In this document: positions 41,777-55,941 of the stretch, piece by piece | Layout: each line of letters opens with the position of its first letter | How positions within the stretch are numbered: the stretch's first letter is position 1 | NCBI RefSeq assembly: GCF_011064285.1 | Contig: NZ_CP049331.1 | Span: 1-64,000, forward strand | DNA length: 64,000 bases | Direction of reading: 5' to 3' | Source: Vibrio ziniensis | GTDB lineage: Bacteria > Pseudomonadota > Gammaproteobacteria > Enterobacterales > Vibrionaceae | Notes under the pieces: model-generated | What the model was told of the DNA's origin: nothing | The model's database searches: none | Seen by the model: only the letters and a program-made list of their open reading frames with translations | Made by a program: the position numbers and the translations under genes

Positions 41777-42892
41777 ATGGAAGAACACAAGTTGGCGCCA
41801 TGGTTAGCTTTAAACTTCACACCCAAACTGAGCAGGAAGGCGATAACACATTTGTTAAGCCAAGATTCTCTATCTAACCTATCTCGCTATTCCGCTAAAC
41901 ATTGGCATGAGGCTGGGTTATCTTCCGAGCAGATCCACTACTTAGTTCATGACGCTCAGCGAGAGGTGGACGAGTCACTGCTGTGGTTAAGCCACCATGA
42001 AGAACGATACATTATTACGCCTTTTTGCGACTCTTACCCTGCACTGTTGCAGCAAATTTCTTCAAAACCCAATGTCCTTTTTGTGGAAGGTCAATTAGCG
42101 ACATTGAACCAGCCACAAATAGCGATTGTGGGCAGTCGCAATGCCAGTATTGATAGCCAGAAAATTTCCTACCAGTTTGCCGCACAATTGGTTGAACACG
42201 ACTTATTGGTGACCAGTGGCTTGGCATTAGGCGTTGATGGCTATGCCCATGATGGTGCTCTAAAAGCGGGAGGTAAAACGGTTGCGGTATTAGGCTCAGG
42301 GCTTTCTTCCATTTACCCTATGAGGCATAAAAATCTTGCGCAACGTATCTGCGAAAACGGTGCGTTAGTTTCGGAATTTCGTCCCAATGCCAAACCCCGG
42401 CCTGTAAATTTTCCTCGCAGAAACCGAATAATTAGTGGTTTATCAATGGGGGTTCTGGTGGTAGAAGCGGCTGAAAAAAGCGGTTCTTTGATTACCGCTC
42501 GTTATGCGATGGAACAAAATAGAGACGTTTTTGTTGTACCAGGCTCTGTTTTTAATCCAAATTCCTTTGGCAGCAATGGCTTAATTCGCCAGGGCGCATG
42601 TTTAGTTCAAAATGTACAACACATTCTTGATGAAATTAATTCTATGTTGGATTTCAATCGATTACGGCACCAGCAATGTCAGCAAACACTTTTTTTGCCG
42701 CTAAATAGCGAAGATGAATTGCCATTTGATGAGCTGTTAGCTAACGTAGGAGAAGAAGCTACACCAGTTGATATTCTTGCAAGCAGGACCCATATACCTG
42801 TCCAAGAAGTCATGATGCAGCTCCTAGAGCTTGAGCTTTCAGGGCATGTTGTTGCAGTTTCCGGTGGCTATATTCGTAAGGGGAGGGGCTAG
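41777..42892 (+). CDS. dprA: DNA-processing protein DprA
   Basis: DprA protects incoming single-stranded DNA and loads RecA during natural transformation. The 371-residue protein has the extended Rossmann fold with VGSRNAS at 118-124 and [12 protein letters not shown] at 147-158. A C-terminal winged-helix (DML1-like) domain lies at about 300-371 ([20 protein letters not shown]). It is linked to smg by two bases, as in E. coli (dprA-smg). Confidence 0.97.
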   Translation: MEEHKLAPWLALNFTPKLSRKAITHLLSQDSLSNLSRYSAKHWHEAGLSSEQIHYLVHDAQREVDESLLWLSHHEERYIITPFCDSYPALLQQISSKPNVLFVEGQLATLNQPQIAIVGSRNASIDSQKISYQFAAQLVEHDLLVTSGLALGVDGYAHDGALKAGGKTVAVLGSGLSSIYPMRHKNLAQRICENGALVSEFRPNAKPRPVNFPRRNRIISGLSMGVLVVEAAEKSGSLITARYAMEQNRDVFVVPGSVFNPNSFGSNGLIRQGACLVQNVQHILDEINSMLDFNRLRHQQCQQTLFLPLNSEDELPFDELLANVGEEATPVDILASRTHIPVQEVMMQLLELELSGHVVAVSGGYIRKGRG

Positions 42893-42894
42893 CT

Positions 42895-43371
42895 ATGATG
42901 ATGGATATTCTGATGTATCTGTTTGAAACTTATATCCATAGCGATGCAGAGTTGCAAGTGGATCAAGACGAGCTTGAAGATGAATTGCTTCGAGCAGGGT
43001 TTCACCAAAAAGATATCTACAAAGCCCTAAACTGGTTAGAAGAGCTAGCGGCTTTGCAGCAGACGGACGCTCAGTCAAAGATTTCAACGAGTGCGGCAAC
43101 ATCTATGCGTATCTTTACTGCGCAAGAGATGGTGCGTCTGAATATCGAGTCTCGTGGATTCATTCTATTTCTAGAGCAAATCAAGGTACTAACGCCTGAA
43201 ACTCGTGAAATGGTCATTGATCGAGTGATGGGGCTTGAGACTAATGAGTTAGAGCTGGATGACCTTAAGTGGATCATCCTAATGGTGCTGTTCAATGTTC
43301 CGGGGAATGAGAACGCTTATACGCTTATGGAAGAGCTGTTGTACAGCAAAGAGCAGGGCATTCTTCATTAA
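42895..43371 (+). CDS. smg: Smg family protein (DUF494)
   Basis: A 158-residue acidic cytoplasmic protein with the Smg start [18 protein letters not shown] and end [20 protein letters not shown], highly conserved next to dprA. The molecular function is not established. Three consecutive ATGs are possible; the first (42895) is best spaced from SD GGAGGGG, the second aligns with the E. coli start. Confidence 0.93.
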   Translation: MMMDILMYLFETYIHSDAELQVDQDELEDELLRAGFHQKDIYKALNWLEELAALQQTDAQSKISTSAATSMRIFTAQEMVRLNIESRGFILFLEQIKVLTPETREMVIDRVMGLETNELELDDLKWIILMVLFNVPGNENAYTLMEELLYSKEQGILH

Positions 43372-43386
43372 GCTAATAAACGTATT

Positions 43387-43953
43387 ATGAGCGGTAAAAT
43401 TGATAGCGAGCTGTTTTCAGCTCATGAGCAAGCACTGAACGAACCTTGTCCACAATGTGGCGGAGCATTACAGCTTCGCCATGGCAAACACGGCCCATTT
43501 CTTGGGTGTACGCAATATCCCAATTGTGACTACATTAAACCGCTGCACCAGAACGACGGACACATAGTTAAAGAACTCGGTGTGCCTTGTCCTGAATGTG
43601 GTAGTGAATTGGTATTGCGCCAAGGTCGCTATGGTATGTTTATCGGATGCAGTTCTTATCCTAATTGTCACCATATTGAATCGCAAGATACTCCTACCGA
43701 TGAAGCGAAACCAAGCAAGTTATACGCTTGTCCAGAATGTGGCAAAGGTCATTTAGCCGAGCGAAAAACTCGCTTTGGTAAAACTTTCTACGCTTGTGAT
43801 ACTTATCCTAAGTGTAAGTTTGCAGTGAACTTGCCGCCAATTGCGGGGAAGTGTGAAAAGTGTGGCTTTTCATTGCTGGTTGAGAAAAAACTCGCCAGTG
43901 GCACTAAGTATCAGTGTGCGGATCGTAAGTGTGGGCATGTTCAAGAGCAATAG
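43387..43953 (+). CDS. yrdD: Topoisomerase-type zinc-ribbon protein (YrdD-like)
   Basis: A 188-residue protein made of four C4 zinc fingers of the topoisomerase I C-terminal type: CPQC...C..YPNC (about 19-45), CPECGSELVLRQGRYG...C..YPNC, CPECGKGHLAERKTRFG...C..YPKC and CEKCGFSLL...CADRKC. All four Cys quartets look complete. It lacks a topoisomerase catalytic domain, so it is probably a DNA- or RNA-binding accessory protein; E. coli YrdD sits in the same place. Confidence 0.92.
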   Translation: MSGKIDSELFSAHEQALNEPCPQCGGALQLRHGKHGPFLGCTQYPNCDYIKPLHQNDGHIVKELGVPCPECGSELVLRQGRYGMFIGCSSYPNCHHIESQDTPTDEAKPSKLYACPECGKGHLAERKTRFGKTFYACDTYPKCKFAVNLPPIAGKCEKCGFSLLVEKKLASGTKYQCADRKCGHVQEQ

Positions 43954-43968
43954 AGAAATAGCTCTATA

Positions 43969-43995
43969 GAAAAAGGCGCTTAAAGCGCCTTTTTT
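43969..43995. terminator. Bidirectional terminator between yrdD and purK
   Basis: AAAAAGGCGCT-TAA-AGCGCCTTTTTT: a compact stem with flanking A and T runs, shared by the convergent genes. Confidence 0.93.
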
Positions 43996-44012
43996 GTGTC
44001 AGGAAATCAGTA

Positions 44013-45146
44013 TTAAGACTTAAACTGTTTTGCGACTTCTTGCACAGCAGGGAACGCAACAGGATCTAACACTTCTGCTAATTCGCACAGTTTACGCACT
44101 AACTCACCGTGGTAATCTGCGGTTACGTTAATGTGGCCCATTTTTCTGCCTGGACGTTTTTCTTTGCCATACCAGTGAATATGACAACCTTCCATAGCGA
44201 GTAAGCTTTCTGGCAGCGAATCTTCGCCAAGAATGTTGATCATGGATGTCTCTCGCACCAGATTTGTGCTGCCTAAAGGCATGCCACACACTGCGCGCAG
44301 ATGGTTTTCAAACTGACACGTTTCCGCGCCTTGTTGCGTCCAGTGACCTGAGTTGTGTACGCGAGGAGCGATTTCGTTAACTAGCAGTGTTCCTTGAACA
44401 TCAAAGAACTCTAATGCTAATACGCCAACGTAATCCAAACTGTTTGCAACAGCCGCAAACATTTCTTTAGCCTGCTCTTGCAGCTCAGGAGCATCGATGG
44501 CGGTCGAAAGGCTGAGAACTCCATTCACATGTACGTTTTCAGCTAATGGGTAAACAGCTACTTCGCCATTTTTACTACGAGCACCCACCAGAGAAACTTC
44601 GCGGTCAAATGGCACAAACTCTTCCGCTACAATCGCTTGGTTATTAGAAGCGGCAATACACTCGGCCATTTCAGGCCAAATTTTTTCAGCATCCTCTGCG
44701 TTTTTTAGGCGCCATTGGCCTTTACCGTCATAACCGCCCAAAGCGCTTTTCAATACCATTGGAATACCAACGTGGGCAATAGCGGTGTCAAAATCTTCAC
44801 GAGTATTGATAACCGTGTATTTCGCGTTGCGTACACCAGCATTATCTAACAGCGCTTTCTCAAGTCGGCGGTCACCGCCGGCTTTAATGGAATCTGTGCT
44901 TGGAAGAAATTTTCCGCTACGCTCACACACTGCAAGCACATCATGAGGAATATGCTCAAATTCAGCCGTGATAACATCCGCTTTTTCAATCGCTTGCTCT
45001 AGACCGTGGCCAATCACAGCTTGTGTTAAAGGATGAACCACATTCTTGCTGTTAACGTCAAACGCAGAAATTTCAATATTAAGTGGTGCGCCAGCCAGTG
45101 ACATCATACGAGCAAGCTGGCCTGAACCTAATACCAATACGTGCAT
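44013..45146 (-). CDS. purK: N5-carboxyaminoimidazole ribonucleotide synthase
   Basis: PurK carboxylates aminoimidazole ribonucleotide (AIR) to N5-CAIR with ATP and bicarbonate, in purine synthesis. The 377-residue protein is an ATP-grasp enzyme with the N-terminal Rossmann motif LGSGQLARM, the central [14 protein letters not shown] segment and the metal-binding [14 protein letters not shown] segment. The length is slightly longer than E. coli PurK. It lies three bases after purE in the conserved purEK operon. Confidence 0.97.
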   Translation of the reverse strand: MHVLVLGSGQLARMMSLAGAPLNIEISAFDVNSKNVVHPLTQAVIGHGLEQAIEKADVITAEFEHIPHDVLAVCERSGKFLPSTDSIKAGGDRRLEKALLDNAGVRNAKYTVINTREDFDTAIAHVGIPMVLKSALGGYDGKGQWRLKNAEDAEKIWPEMAECIAASNNQAIVAEEFVPFDREVSLVGARSKNGEVAVYPLAENVHVNGVLSLSTAIDAPELQEQAKEMFAAVANSLDYVGVLALEFFDVQGTLLVNEIAPRVHNSGHWTQQGAETCQFENHLRAVCGMPLGSTNLVRETSMINILGEDSLPESLLAMEGCHIHWYGKEKRPGRKMGHINVTADYHGELVRKLCELAEVLDPVAFPAVQEVAKQFKS

Positions 45147-45149
45147 CGA

Positions 45150-45635
45150 TTATTCCTCAGCTGGATTTGGATTTGCCAGTACCGCTTCAGTTTGAGCGGT
45201 ACGGAACGCTTCAACTTTCGCCATCACTTCTTCATCGAAAGTACCGATGATTTGAGCAGCAAGAAGGCCTGCGTTAGCTGCGCCTGCTTCACCGATTGCT
45301 AGCGTACCGACCGCAATGCCTTTTGGCATTTGAACAATCGAGTATAGAGAATCTAGACCAGATAGAGCGCGAGATTGAACAGGAACACCGAGAACAGGCA
45401 GGCTTGTGAATGCTGCTGTCATCCCCGGAAGGTGTGCTGCGCCGCCCGCTCCCGCAATAATGACTTTTAGGCCGCGTTCTTTGGCGCTAGTTGCGTAGTC
45501 TGCAAGAAGTTGTGGAGTACGATGAGCTGAAACCACTTTGGTTTCATAAGCAACACCAAATTGCTCTAGCATCTCTGCTGCTAGCTTCATGGTTGGCCAA
45601 TCCGATTTGGAACCCATGATAATACCGACTTTCAT
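45150..45635 (-). CDS. purE: N5-CAIR mutase
   Basis: PurE converts N5-CAIR to CAIR. The 161-residue protein has the Rossmann-type [13 protein letters not shown] motif, the catalytic SAHRTPQLL (conserved His) and the [11 protein letters not shown] loop of octameric class I PurE. SD AAGGAG six bases before the ATG at 45635 decides the start over the frame beginning five codons earlier. The promoter is overlaid by a PurR operator. Confidence 0.97.
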   Translation of the reverse strand: MKVGIIMGSKSDWPTMKLAAEMLEQFGVAYETKVVSAHRTPQLLADYATSAKERGLKVIIAGAGGAAHLPGMTAAFTSLPVLGVPVQSRALSGLDSLYSIVQMPKGIAVGTLAIGEAGAANAGLLAAQIIGTFDEEVMAKVEAFRTAQTEAVLANPNPAEE

Positions 45636-45687
45636 CTCAAACTCCTTCAAGCGTTAAACGTTTTTATTACGTGAGCGAACGACGCGC

Positions 45688-45726
45688 ATTATACGAGGAT
45701 TTTTACATCAAGCAAACGTTTGCGTT
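45688..45726 (-). promoter_or_regulatory. purEK promoter with PurR operator
   Basis: On the minus strand, TTGCTT (45715-45710), 16 bases, TATAAT (45693-45688) form a strong sigma-70 promoter. The 16-base operator AACGCAAACGTTTGCT (45726-45711) overlaps the -35 box and matches the PurR consensus ACGCAAACGTTTGCGT almost perfectly. PurR with hypoxanthine or guanine should repress purEK, as in E. coli. Confidence 0.92.
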
Positions 45727-45878
45727 GTTGTGTTCACTAAATCATGGTGGACGATTTAATGATGATGTTTTCTATCCTGTGGTTCGAACTTCCGTCCGTT
45801 AAGGTATAGGAGAAATCTCCGATAATTTGTACACTGGGCGCAAATAGAAATAAGTCAGCTCAATTTAGGTAGTTTTTC

Positions 45879-46436
45879 GTGAATAATTTTGAACAAGCTT
45901 TACATGCATTGCAGTCTGGAGAAGTGATTGCTTACCCGACCGAAGGTGTTTTTGGTGTGGGTTGTGATCCGGACAGCCCTGAAGCTATCGAGAAATTGCT
46001 GCAACTAAAGCAAAGACCTGTAGAGAAAGGTTTGATCTTGATAGCTGCCTCATACGAGCAACTGCTTCCTTATATAGATGAAAGCCAGTTAACTGCAGAA
46101 CAGTTACAACAAATCAAATCTACCTGGCCTGGTCCTGTTACTTGGGTAGTGCCTGCGAGCAGTAAAGTCTCCAAGTGGGTTAGTGGTCAATTTGATACCA
46201 TCGCTGTGCGTGTTACAGATCATCCTTTGGTTCAACAGTTGTGTAGTGCTTATGGCAAACCACTGACGTCAACCAGTGCAAACTTAACCGGCCAGCCTTC
46301 TTGCATGACAACAGAAGAGGTCGAAGAACAACTGGGTGACAAGTTAGTTGCGATTTTGCGCGGTGCTACAGGTGGGCGAAATAAGCCTAGCGAAATCCGC
46401 GACGCAAAAACTCTACAAGTATTAAGACAGGGCTAA
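45879..46436 (+). CDS. tsaC: Threonylcarbamoyl-AMP synthase TsaC
   Basis: TsaC (YrdC/RimN) makes threonylcarbamoyl-AMP from Thr, bicarbonate and ATP for t6A37 of ANN-decoding tRNAs. The 185-residue protein is a compact Sua5/YrdC domain with [14 protein letters not shown] near the start, [13 protein letters not shown] and the [12 protein letters not shown] motif. It is read from GTG at 45879 (GTGAATAATTTTGAAC). It starts the tsaC-hemF-aroE-DUF1488 string. Confidence 0.95.
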   Translation: MNNFEQALHALQSGEVIAYPTEGVFGVGCDPDSPEAIEKLLQLKQRPVEKGLILIAASYEQLLPYIDESQLTAEQLQQIKSTWPGPVTWVVPASSKVSKWVSGQFDTIAVRVTDHPLVQQLCSAYGKPLTSTSANLTGQPSCMTTEEVEEQLGDKLVAILRGATGGRNKPSEIRDAKTLQVLRQG

Positions 46437-46451
46437 CTCACTCTGCGATAG

Positions 46452-47384
<933 letters not shown>

Positions 47385-47466
47385 CAGAAATCGTACTGAG
47401 TGATAGGGTCGTTAAGTATTGTTAAATAACAGACTTAGCGACTTTTTTATTGGTAGAGGCAGGGAT

Positions 47467-48297
47467 ATGGCTTTTGTAAAAGATCACTATGCAGTGTTTG
47501 GTAATCCTATCGGGCACAGTAAATCACCTTTCATTCATACATTGTTTGCACGTCAAACTAATCAAAGCATGGAATATACCGCTGAGTTAGCGCCAGTTGA
47601 TGGGTTTGTGGCAACAGCAAAAGCTTTCTTTGCCAATGGCGGTCGCGGTTGTAATGTCACGGTTCCTTTCAAAGAAGACGCCTATAAGTTTGCAGACCGT
47701 TTAACTGAGCGAGCACAACTTGCTGGTGCGGTGAATACATTAAAGAAACTGGATGACGGTGAGATCTTGGGTGATAACACTGATGGTGAAGGTCTGGTAC
47801 AAGATCTGATGCAATATCAGGTGCCTCTGAAAGGCGTTAAAATTCTATTGATCGGGGCTGGTGGTGCGGCTAAAGGTACAATCAAACCTCTACTTGATAA
47901 AGGACCTGCAAGTATCACCATTACCAACCGAACGTTTGCTAAAGCGGAGTCATTAGCGCAGGCTTTTAGTAGCTTCGGTAATGTGAGTGCTGCAGAAATG
48001 AGTCAGATTGAAGGTAGCTTCGATCTTATTATCAATTCAACCTCTGCAAGCTTGGATGGAAAGTTACCTGAAATATCTCCTTCTATATTCAGTGCTCAAA
48101 GTGTTGCCTACGATATGATGTATGGCAAAGGCTTGACCATATTTAACCAGTGGGCTTTGGATAATGGATGCGGCCATGTCTATGACGGACTTGGAATGTT
48201 AGTTGGACAAGCAGCAGAGAGCTTTATGCTATGGCGCGGCTTGCGTCCAGGCACAAAACAAATTCATCGTGAATTAAGAAAAAACTTGGAAGGCTAA
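47467..48297 (+). CDS. aroE: Shikimate dehydrogenase
   Basis: AroE reduces 3-dehydroshikimate with NADPH in aromatic amino-acid synthesis. The 276-residue protein has [10 protein letters not shown] (12-21) for shikimate, catalytic K69 in [15 protein letters not shown] and the NADPH loop GAGGAAKG. The start at 47467 with AGGCAGGG upstream is preferred over the frame from 47419. The stop codon overlaps the start of the next gene by one base. Confidence 0.97.
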   Translation: MAFVKDHYAVFGNPIGHSKSPFIHTLFARQTNQSMEYTAELAPVDGFVATAKAFFANGGRGCNVTVPFKEDAYKFADRLTERAQLAGAVNTLKKLDDGEILGDNTDGEGLVQDLMQYQVPLKGVKILLIGAGGAAKGTIKPLLDKGPASITITNRTFAKAESLAQAFSSFGNVSAAEMSQIEGSFDLIINSTSASLDGKLPEISPSIFSAQSVAYDMMYGKGLTIFNQWALDNGCGHVYDGLGMLVGQAAESFMLWRGLRPGTKQIHRELRKNLEG

Positions 48298-48563
48298 TGA
48301 ACCAATCGATTCTTTTCCCTGATATGCAAGAGTGGAACGCCGAATTAAAAGCAGTCACTTTTCCTGCACAGCAGTCTGGAGCTTTGATTGAATGTATCGT
48401 TTCAGTCGATGAACTGATGAAGTTATCAGGCATGACTATTAATAGTGAGCAAGAAGCCTTAGCAGTATTTGCCAGTGTTCGATTTGATCTGGAAGAATTA
48501 GCAGAAGAGCTGATTGAAGACGAAGCCTTCAATCAGTTTGGTCAAATTGAAGTGATGAGCTAA
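48297..48563 (+). CDS. DUF1488 family protein (YrdB-like)
   Basis: An 88-residue acidic protein whose family (DUF1488) is conserved after aroE in gammaproteobacteria; function unknown. The ATG shares one base with the aroE stop (TAATG), showing translational coupling. The C-terminal half is strongly acidic and helical (DLEELAEELIEDEAF). Confidence 0.88.
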   Translation: MNQSILFPDMQEWNAELKAVTFPAQQSGALIECIVSVDELMKLSGMTINSEQEALAVFASVRFDLEELAEELIEDEAFNQFGQIEVMS

Positions 48564-49112
48564 TTAAAGAACTTCTTTAACATCGTTTAGATAATCGTTC
48601 TTGGTTTGAACGTAGTTGTCAGCGGACTTCAACAAAAATGCTCGTTCTTTATCAGATAGAGGGCGAGCTTGTTTCACTGGACTTCCCACATATAAATAGC
48701 CACTTTCTAAAATCTTTCCCGGTGGCACTAAGCTACCAGCGCCAATCATCACATCACTTTCTATGACGACACCATCAAGAACGATAGCACCCATACCGAC
48801 TAACACGCGATCACCAATGGTACATCCGTGCAGCATCACCTTATGACCAACCGTGACATCATTACCGATAACGAGTGGGTAGCCGTTAGGGTTTTCAGCA
48901 TTTTTATGAGTAACATGCAAAACACTGCCATCTTGGATATTCGAACGTTCACCGATTTGGATATGGTTTACATCCCCACGTGCGGCGACTAATGGCCAGA
49001 TACTGGCATCGTCTGCTAATCGAATATCACCCACGATGACTGACGACGAATCAATGTAAACGCGAGAACCAATTTTAGGTGCGATACCTTTATAACTACG
49101 AACAGGGCTCAT
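48564..49112 (-). CDS. yrdA: Gamma-carbonic-anhydrase-like hexapeptide protein (YrdA)
   Basis: A 182-residue left-handed beta-helix protein of the gamma-class carbonic anhydrase / PaaY group. Metal-ligand-type histidines lie in SVLHVTH, VTVGHKVMLHG, and regular hexapeptide turns follow. Whether it hydrates CO2 is not known for this branch. SD GGAGG precedes the start at 49112; the 40 residues upstream in frame are hydrophobic junk from the rrn promoter region. It is convergent with DUF1488 with no space between them. Confidence 0.92.
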   Translation of the reverse strand: MSPVRSYKGIAPKIGSRVYIDSSSVIVGDIRLADDASIWPLVAARGDVNHIQIGERSNIQDGSVLHVTHKNAENPNGYPLVIGNDVTVGHKVMLHGCTIGDRVLVGMGAIVLDGVVIESDVMIGAGSLVPPGKILESGYLYVGSPVKQARPLSDKERAFLLKSADNYVQTKNDYLNDVKEVL

Positions 49113-49200
49113 ATGGCCTCCTTTTTCTAGCTGATAAAGGCATATTAAAAGGCTATTAGTTGTATTTATAGCCCGTTGCGCGCAAAAAACAGCCAAACAA

Positions 49201-49390
49201 ACAAAAAATCGAAAAAAACCAAAAAAAAGCACTTGCCAATGTGAAGCTGATCTCTATAATGCCCCCTCGCTGACACGGACAAGCTTCGAAAGAAATGAAA
49301 GTGATTCAGCAAGGTTGTTTTGTAAGGCTGAAAAGCTTACGAAAATAAACTGAAAAAAGTGTTTGACACGACAGTTTATATCGCTAAAAT
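49201..49390 (+). promoter_or_regulatory. Two rRNA operon promoters P1 and P2
   Basis: P1: TTGCCA at 49233-49238, 16 bases, TATAAT at 49255-49260, a GC-rich discriminator GCCCCC, and an UP-element-like A-tract at 49201-49230. P2: TTGACA at 49363-49368, 16 bases, TAAAAT at 49385-49390, then GACCGCC. GC-rich discriminators are typical of stringently controlled rRNA promoters. The stretch to the yrdA start (49113-49200) holds no gene. Confidence 0.9.
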
Positions 49391-49437
49391 GACCGCCTCT
49401 TCCGAAGTGACCTAAGTCACTAACGTGTAGGAAGAAA

Positions 49438-49485
49438 GCTCTTTAACAATTTAAACCTATCAATCTGTGTGGGCACTCGTTGATG
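49438..49485 (+). other. boxA and left arm of the 16S processing stem
   Basis: GCTCTTTAACA at 49438-49448 is the boxA antitermination site. CCTATCAATCTGTGTGGGCA at 49456-49475, continuing to 49485, pairs with 51174-51203 beyond the 16S to form the long RNase III stem. The leader to 49618 holds nothing else. Confidence 0.88.
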
Positions 49486-49618
49486 AAAATCAATTAGAAG
49501 CTTCGGCTTCAAATTTAGATTTCAATGAACTGAGTGACCAATTTGATACTTCGGTATCGAGCACAGTCAATTCACTATCGAAAGATAGAATCAGTATTCG
49601 TTGAGTCGACAAAATCTT

Positions 49619-51161
<1,543 letters not shown>

Positions 51162-51173
51162 CGTAAAGATTCT

Positions 51174-51203
51174 CTTGATGAGTGTCCACACAGATTGATT
51201 AGG
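51174..51203 (+). other. Right arm of the 16S processing stem
   Basis: TGATGAGTGTCCACACAGAT and the following GATTAGG are complementary, with few mismatches, to 49456-49485 upstream of 16S, forming the RNase III substrate. Confidence 0.85.
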
Positions 51204-51227
51204 TTTAGAAAGTAAGAGTATCTTAGT

Positions 51228-51303
51228 GTCCCGTTCGTCTAGAGGCCTAGGACACCGCCCTTTCACGGCGGTAACAGGGGTTCGACTCCCCTACGGGATA
51301 CCA
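51228..51303 (+). tRNA. tRNA-Glu (anticodon TTC)
   Basis: 76 bases with encoded CCA. Anticodon stem-loop CCGCC-CTTTCAC-GGCGG gives TTC. The first base pair is a G-U wobble (G1, T72). First of three tRNAs in the 16S-23S spacer. Confidence 0.98.
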
Positions 51304-51340
51304 ATTCCACTTCTTTTTCGTAAAGAAAGGGAATAAAAGG

Positions 51341-51416
51341 GGGTCGTTAGCTCAGTTGGTAGAGCAGTTGACTTTTAATCAATTGGTCGCAGGTTCGAAT
51401 CCTGCACGACCCACCA
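51341..51416 (+). tRNA. tRNA-Lys (anticodon TTT)
   Basis: 76 bases, GGGTCGT acceptor strand, anticodon loop CTTTTAA, T-loop GGTTCGAATCC, encoded CCA. Confidence 0.98.
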
Positions 51417-51446
51417 TTCTTCTCCACGAAGAATTCAAACTTATGT

Positions 51447-51522
51447 GGGCGATTAGCTCAGTTGGGAGAGCACCTGCCTTACAAGCAGGGGGTCACTGGT
51501 TCGAACCCGGTATCGCCCACCA
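51447..51522 (+). tRNA. tRNA-Val (anticodon TAC)
   Basis: 76 bases, GGGCGAT acceptor strand, anticodon loop CTTACAA, encoded CCA. Last tRNA of the spacer. Confidence 0.98.
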
Positions 51523-51919
51523 CTCTTTAAGCATTTTTGGATAATGAAATCCAAACCACTTCAATAAAAGGTATGTGGTTCGGACTTTTGACGACGAGAA
51601 TCCTTAAAAAGTGTTTTAGATGACACTTTGCTCTTTAACAATTTGGAAAGCTGACAAATAACAATTTTTGATTGAATTGTTATTTATTAAAAGTTCTCAA
51701 ATCCTAATTTCTCTTAATAAAGAGTGATTAGGTACCAATACACATTCAAGTGTTCTTGGAAGTGACGAAAGTCCACTTTTTGCCTCTGCTTTTTTATAAA
51801 AAGCGGAAACAAAGAGTTATTTGAGTCCGGCAAAATCGAATGTCTCTCGCTCATTCAAATAATGAGAGACAACTAAACCTTGGTTGTTTGCCATACATAA
51901 AGACCTCTTGGGGTTGTAT
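51523..51919 (+). other. tRNA-Val to 23S spacer with boxA and processing stem
   Basis: 397 bases without a gene. A second boxA, GCTCTTTAACA, is at 51630-51640. The end, from about 51898 (GACCTCTTGGGGTTGTATGG), pairs with 54803-54828 after 23S (CCATACAACACCCAAGGGG) to make the 23S RNase III stem. Confidence 0.85.
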
Positions 51920-54808
<2,889 letters not shown>

Positions 54809-54898
54809 TACAACACCCAAGGGGTTTTGATGGACTCAAAGCAAGAGCAGAATTGAATGTGTAGAGAACACTAAACAGCTTTCCGAATTAAACAAATT

Positions 54899-55018
54899 TG
54901 CTTGGCGACCATAGCGATTTGGACCCACCTGATTCCATGCCGAACTCAGAAGTGAAACGAATTAGCGCCGATGGTAGTGTGGGGTCTCCCCATGTGAGAG
55001 TAGGACATCGCCAGGCTT
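54899..55018 (+). rRNA. rrf: 5S ribosomal RNA
   Basis: About 120 bases, TGCTTGGCGACC to ATCGCCAGGCTT, with the two ends complementary (helix I) and the conserved CCATGCCGAACTCAGAAGTG and GGTAGTGTGGGGTCTCCCC. Confidence 0.97.
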
Positions 55019-55120
55019 TAATTTTCATTCACTTTTTTAAAAAGTGAAGACAAAAAGGTAAAGTTACTTGTTGTACGAGTAACACATCATCAGTGTACTA
55101 ATCTGACGATGACAATTTGT

Positions 55121-55211
55121 GGAGAGATGGCTGAGTGGTTGAAAGCACCGGTCTTGAAAACCGGCGATGGTTAATAGCTATCCTAGGGTTCAAATCCCTA
55201 TCTCTCCGCCA
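55121..55211 (+). tRNA. tRNA-Ser (anticodon TGA)
   Basis: 91 bases with the long variable arm of serine tRNAs, acceptor GGAGAGA/TCTCTCC, anticodon stem CCGGT-CTTGAAA-ACCGG (TGA) and encoded CCA. It lies 102 bases after 5S and before the terminator, so it is probably the distal gene of the rRNA operon. Confidence 0.97.
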
Positions 55212-55217
55212 CATTAG

Positions 55218-55252
55218 AAAACCCGCTGATGATTCAGCGGGTTTTTTATTTT
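55218..55252 (+). terminator. Terminator of the rRNA operon
   Basis: AAAACCCGCTGA-TGAT-TCAGCGGGTTTTTTATTTT: a strong stem with T6, seven bases after tRNA-Ser. The rest of the spacer to 55401 shows only a likely promoter region. Confidence 0.93.
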
Positions 55253-55401
55253 CTACGATTTAGACTTCGAAACAGAGTTTCGTCGTTCCTGCATTTATAA
55301 ATATTGAAATATTCACGTTCAAATTGCCGTAATAACTCTATGCGTTGTTGTCTATGCCAATACTGGCTCTAGCACGTAAATAGAGATGTAGAGGTTTTCT
55401 T

Positions 55402-55938
55402 GTGAATAAATATTTAGCGTTACTGCTGCTTCCCATCAGCACTATGGTGCTGGCATTTAACGATAGCGAGGATTTCAGTATGCTATTTGTAGGTGTTGGG
55501 TATCATTGGGACAATACATGGTATTCATCAGACGATGATGTTGAGTTGGAGGCCGAAGCATCACCAGTGGTATCTCTTGGCTATAAAGTCGATGAGAATA
55601 GTAAGTTCATTATTAGTCATCAGGATCTCAATTCTTATACGTCTCTGACTTACAAGCGCAGCATCCATGAATGGGCCATTGATAATCACCGCTTTGTACC
55701 TTATTTGAGCCTTGGAGTTGGAATGGGTAAGGAAGAAACTGAAATATCAAAGCTTGATATACTGGGTTTCACTGGCGGATTGGGTTTAGATTATCGTTTA
55801 AACAGCTATGTTGAATTAACCCTAGGATACACCCTGTCATTACAGGGCGTTCAAGTTGAAAGCAACGATGAGTTAATTGCATCTTCAGGAATACTATCTG
55901 GCGGTGTTAGCTTCGGTATCTCTATCTACCCTTTTTAA
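55402..55938 (+). CDS. Small outer-membrane beta-barrel-like protein
   Basis: A 178-residue protein with a signal peptide (about 1-18, ending in TMVLA). Beta-strand pairs follow in alternating hydrophobic pattern (FVGVGYHWD, PYLSLGVGMG, GFTGGLGLDYRL, YVELTLGYTLSL). It ends in aromatic FGISIYPF, the outer-membrane targeting signature. It resembles the 8-stranded OmpA/OmpW-like (opacity) barrels, but I cannot name it. The start is GTG with GAGG upstream. It stands alone between the rRNA operon and ilvY. Confidence 0.8.
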   Translation: MNKYLALLLLPISTMVLAFNDSEDFSMLFVGVGYHWDNTWYSSDDDVELEAEASPVVSLGYKVDENSKFIISHQDLNSYTSLTYKRSIHEWAIDNHRFVPYLSLGVGMGKEETEISKLDILGFTGGLGLDYRLNSYVELTLGYTLSLQGVQVESNDELIASSGILSGGVSFGISIYPF

Positions 55939-55941
55939 GAC

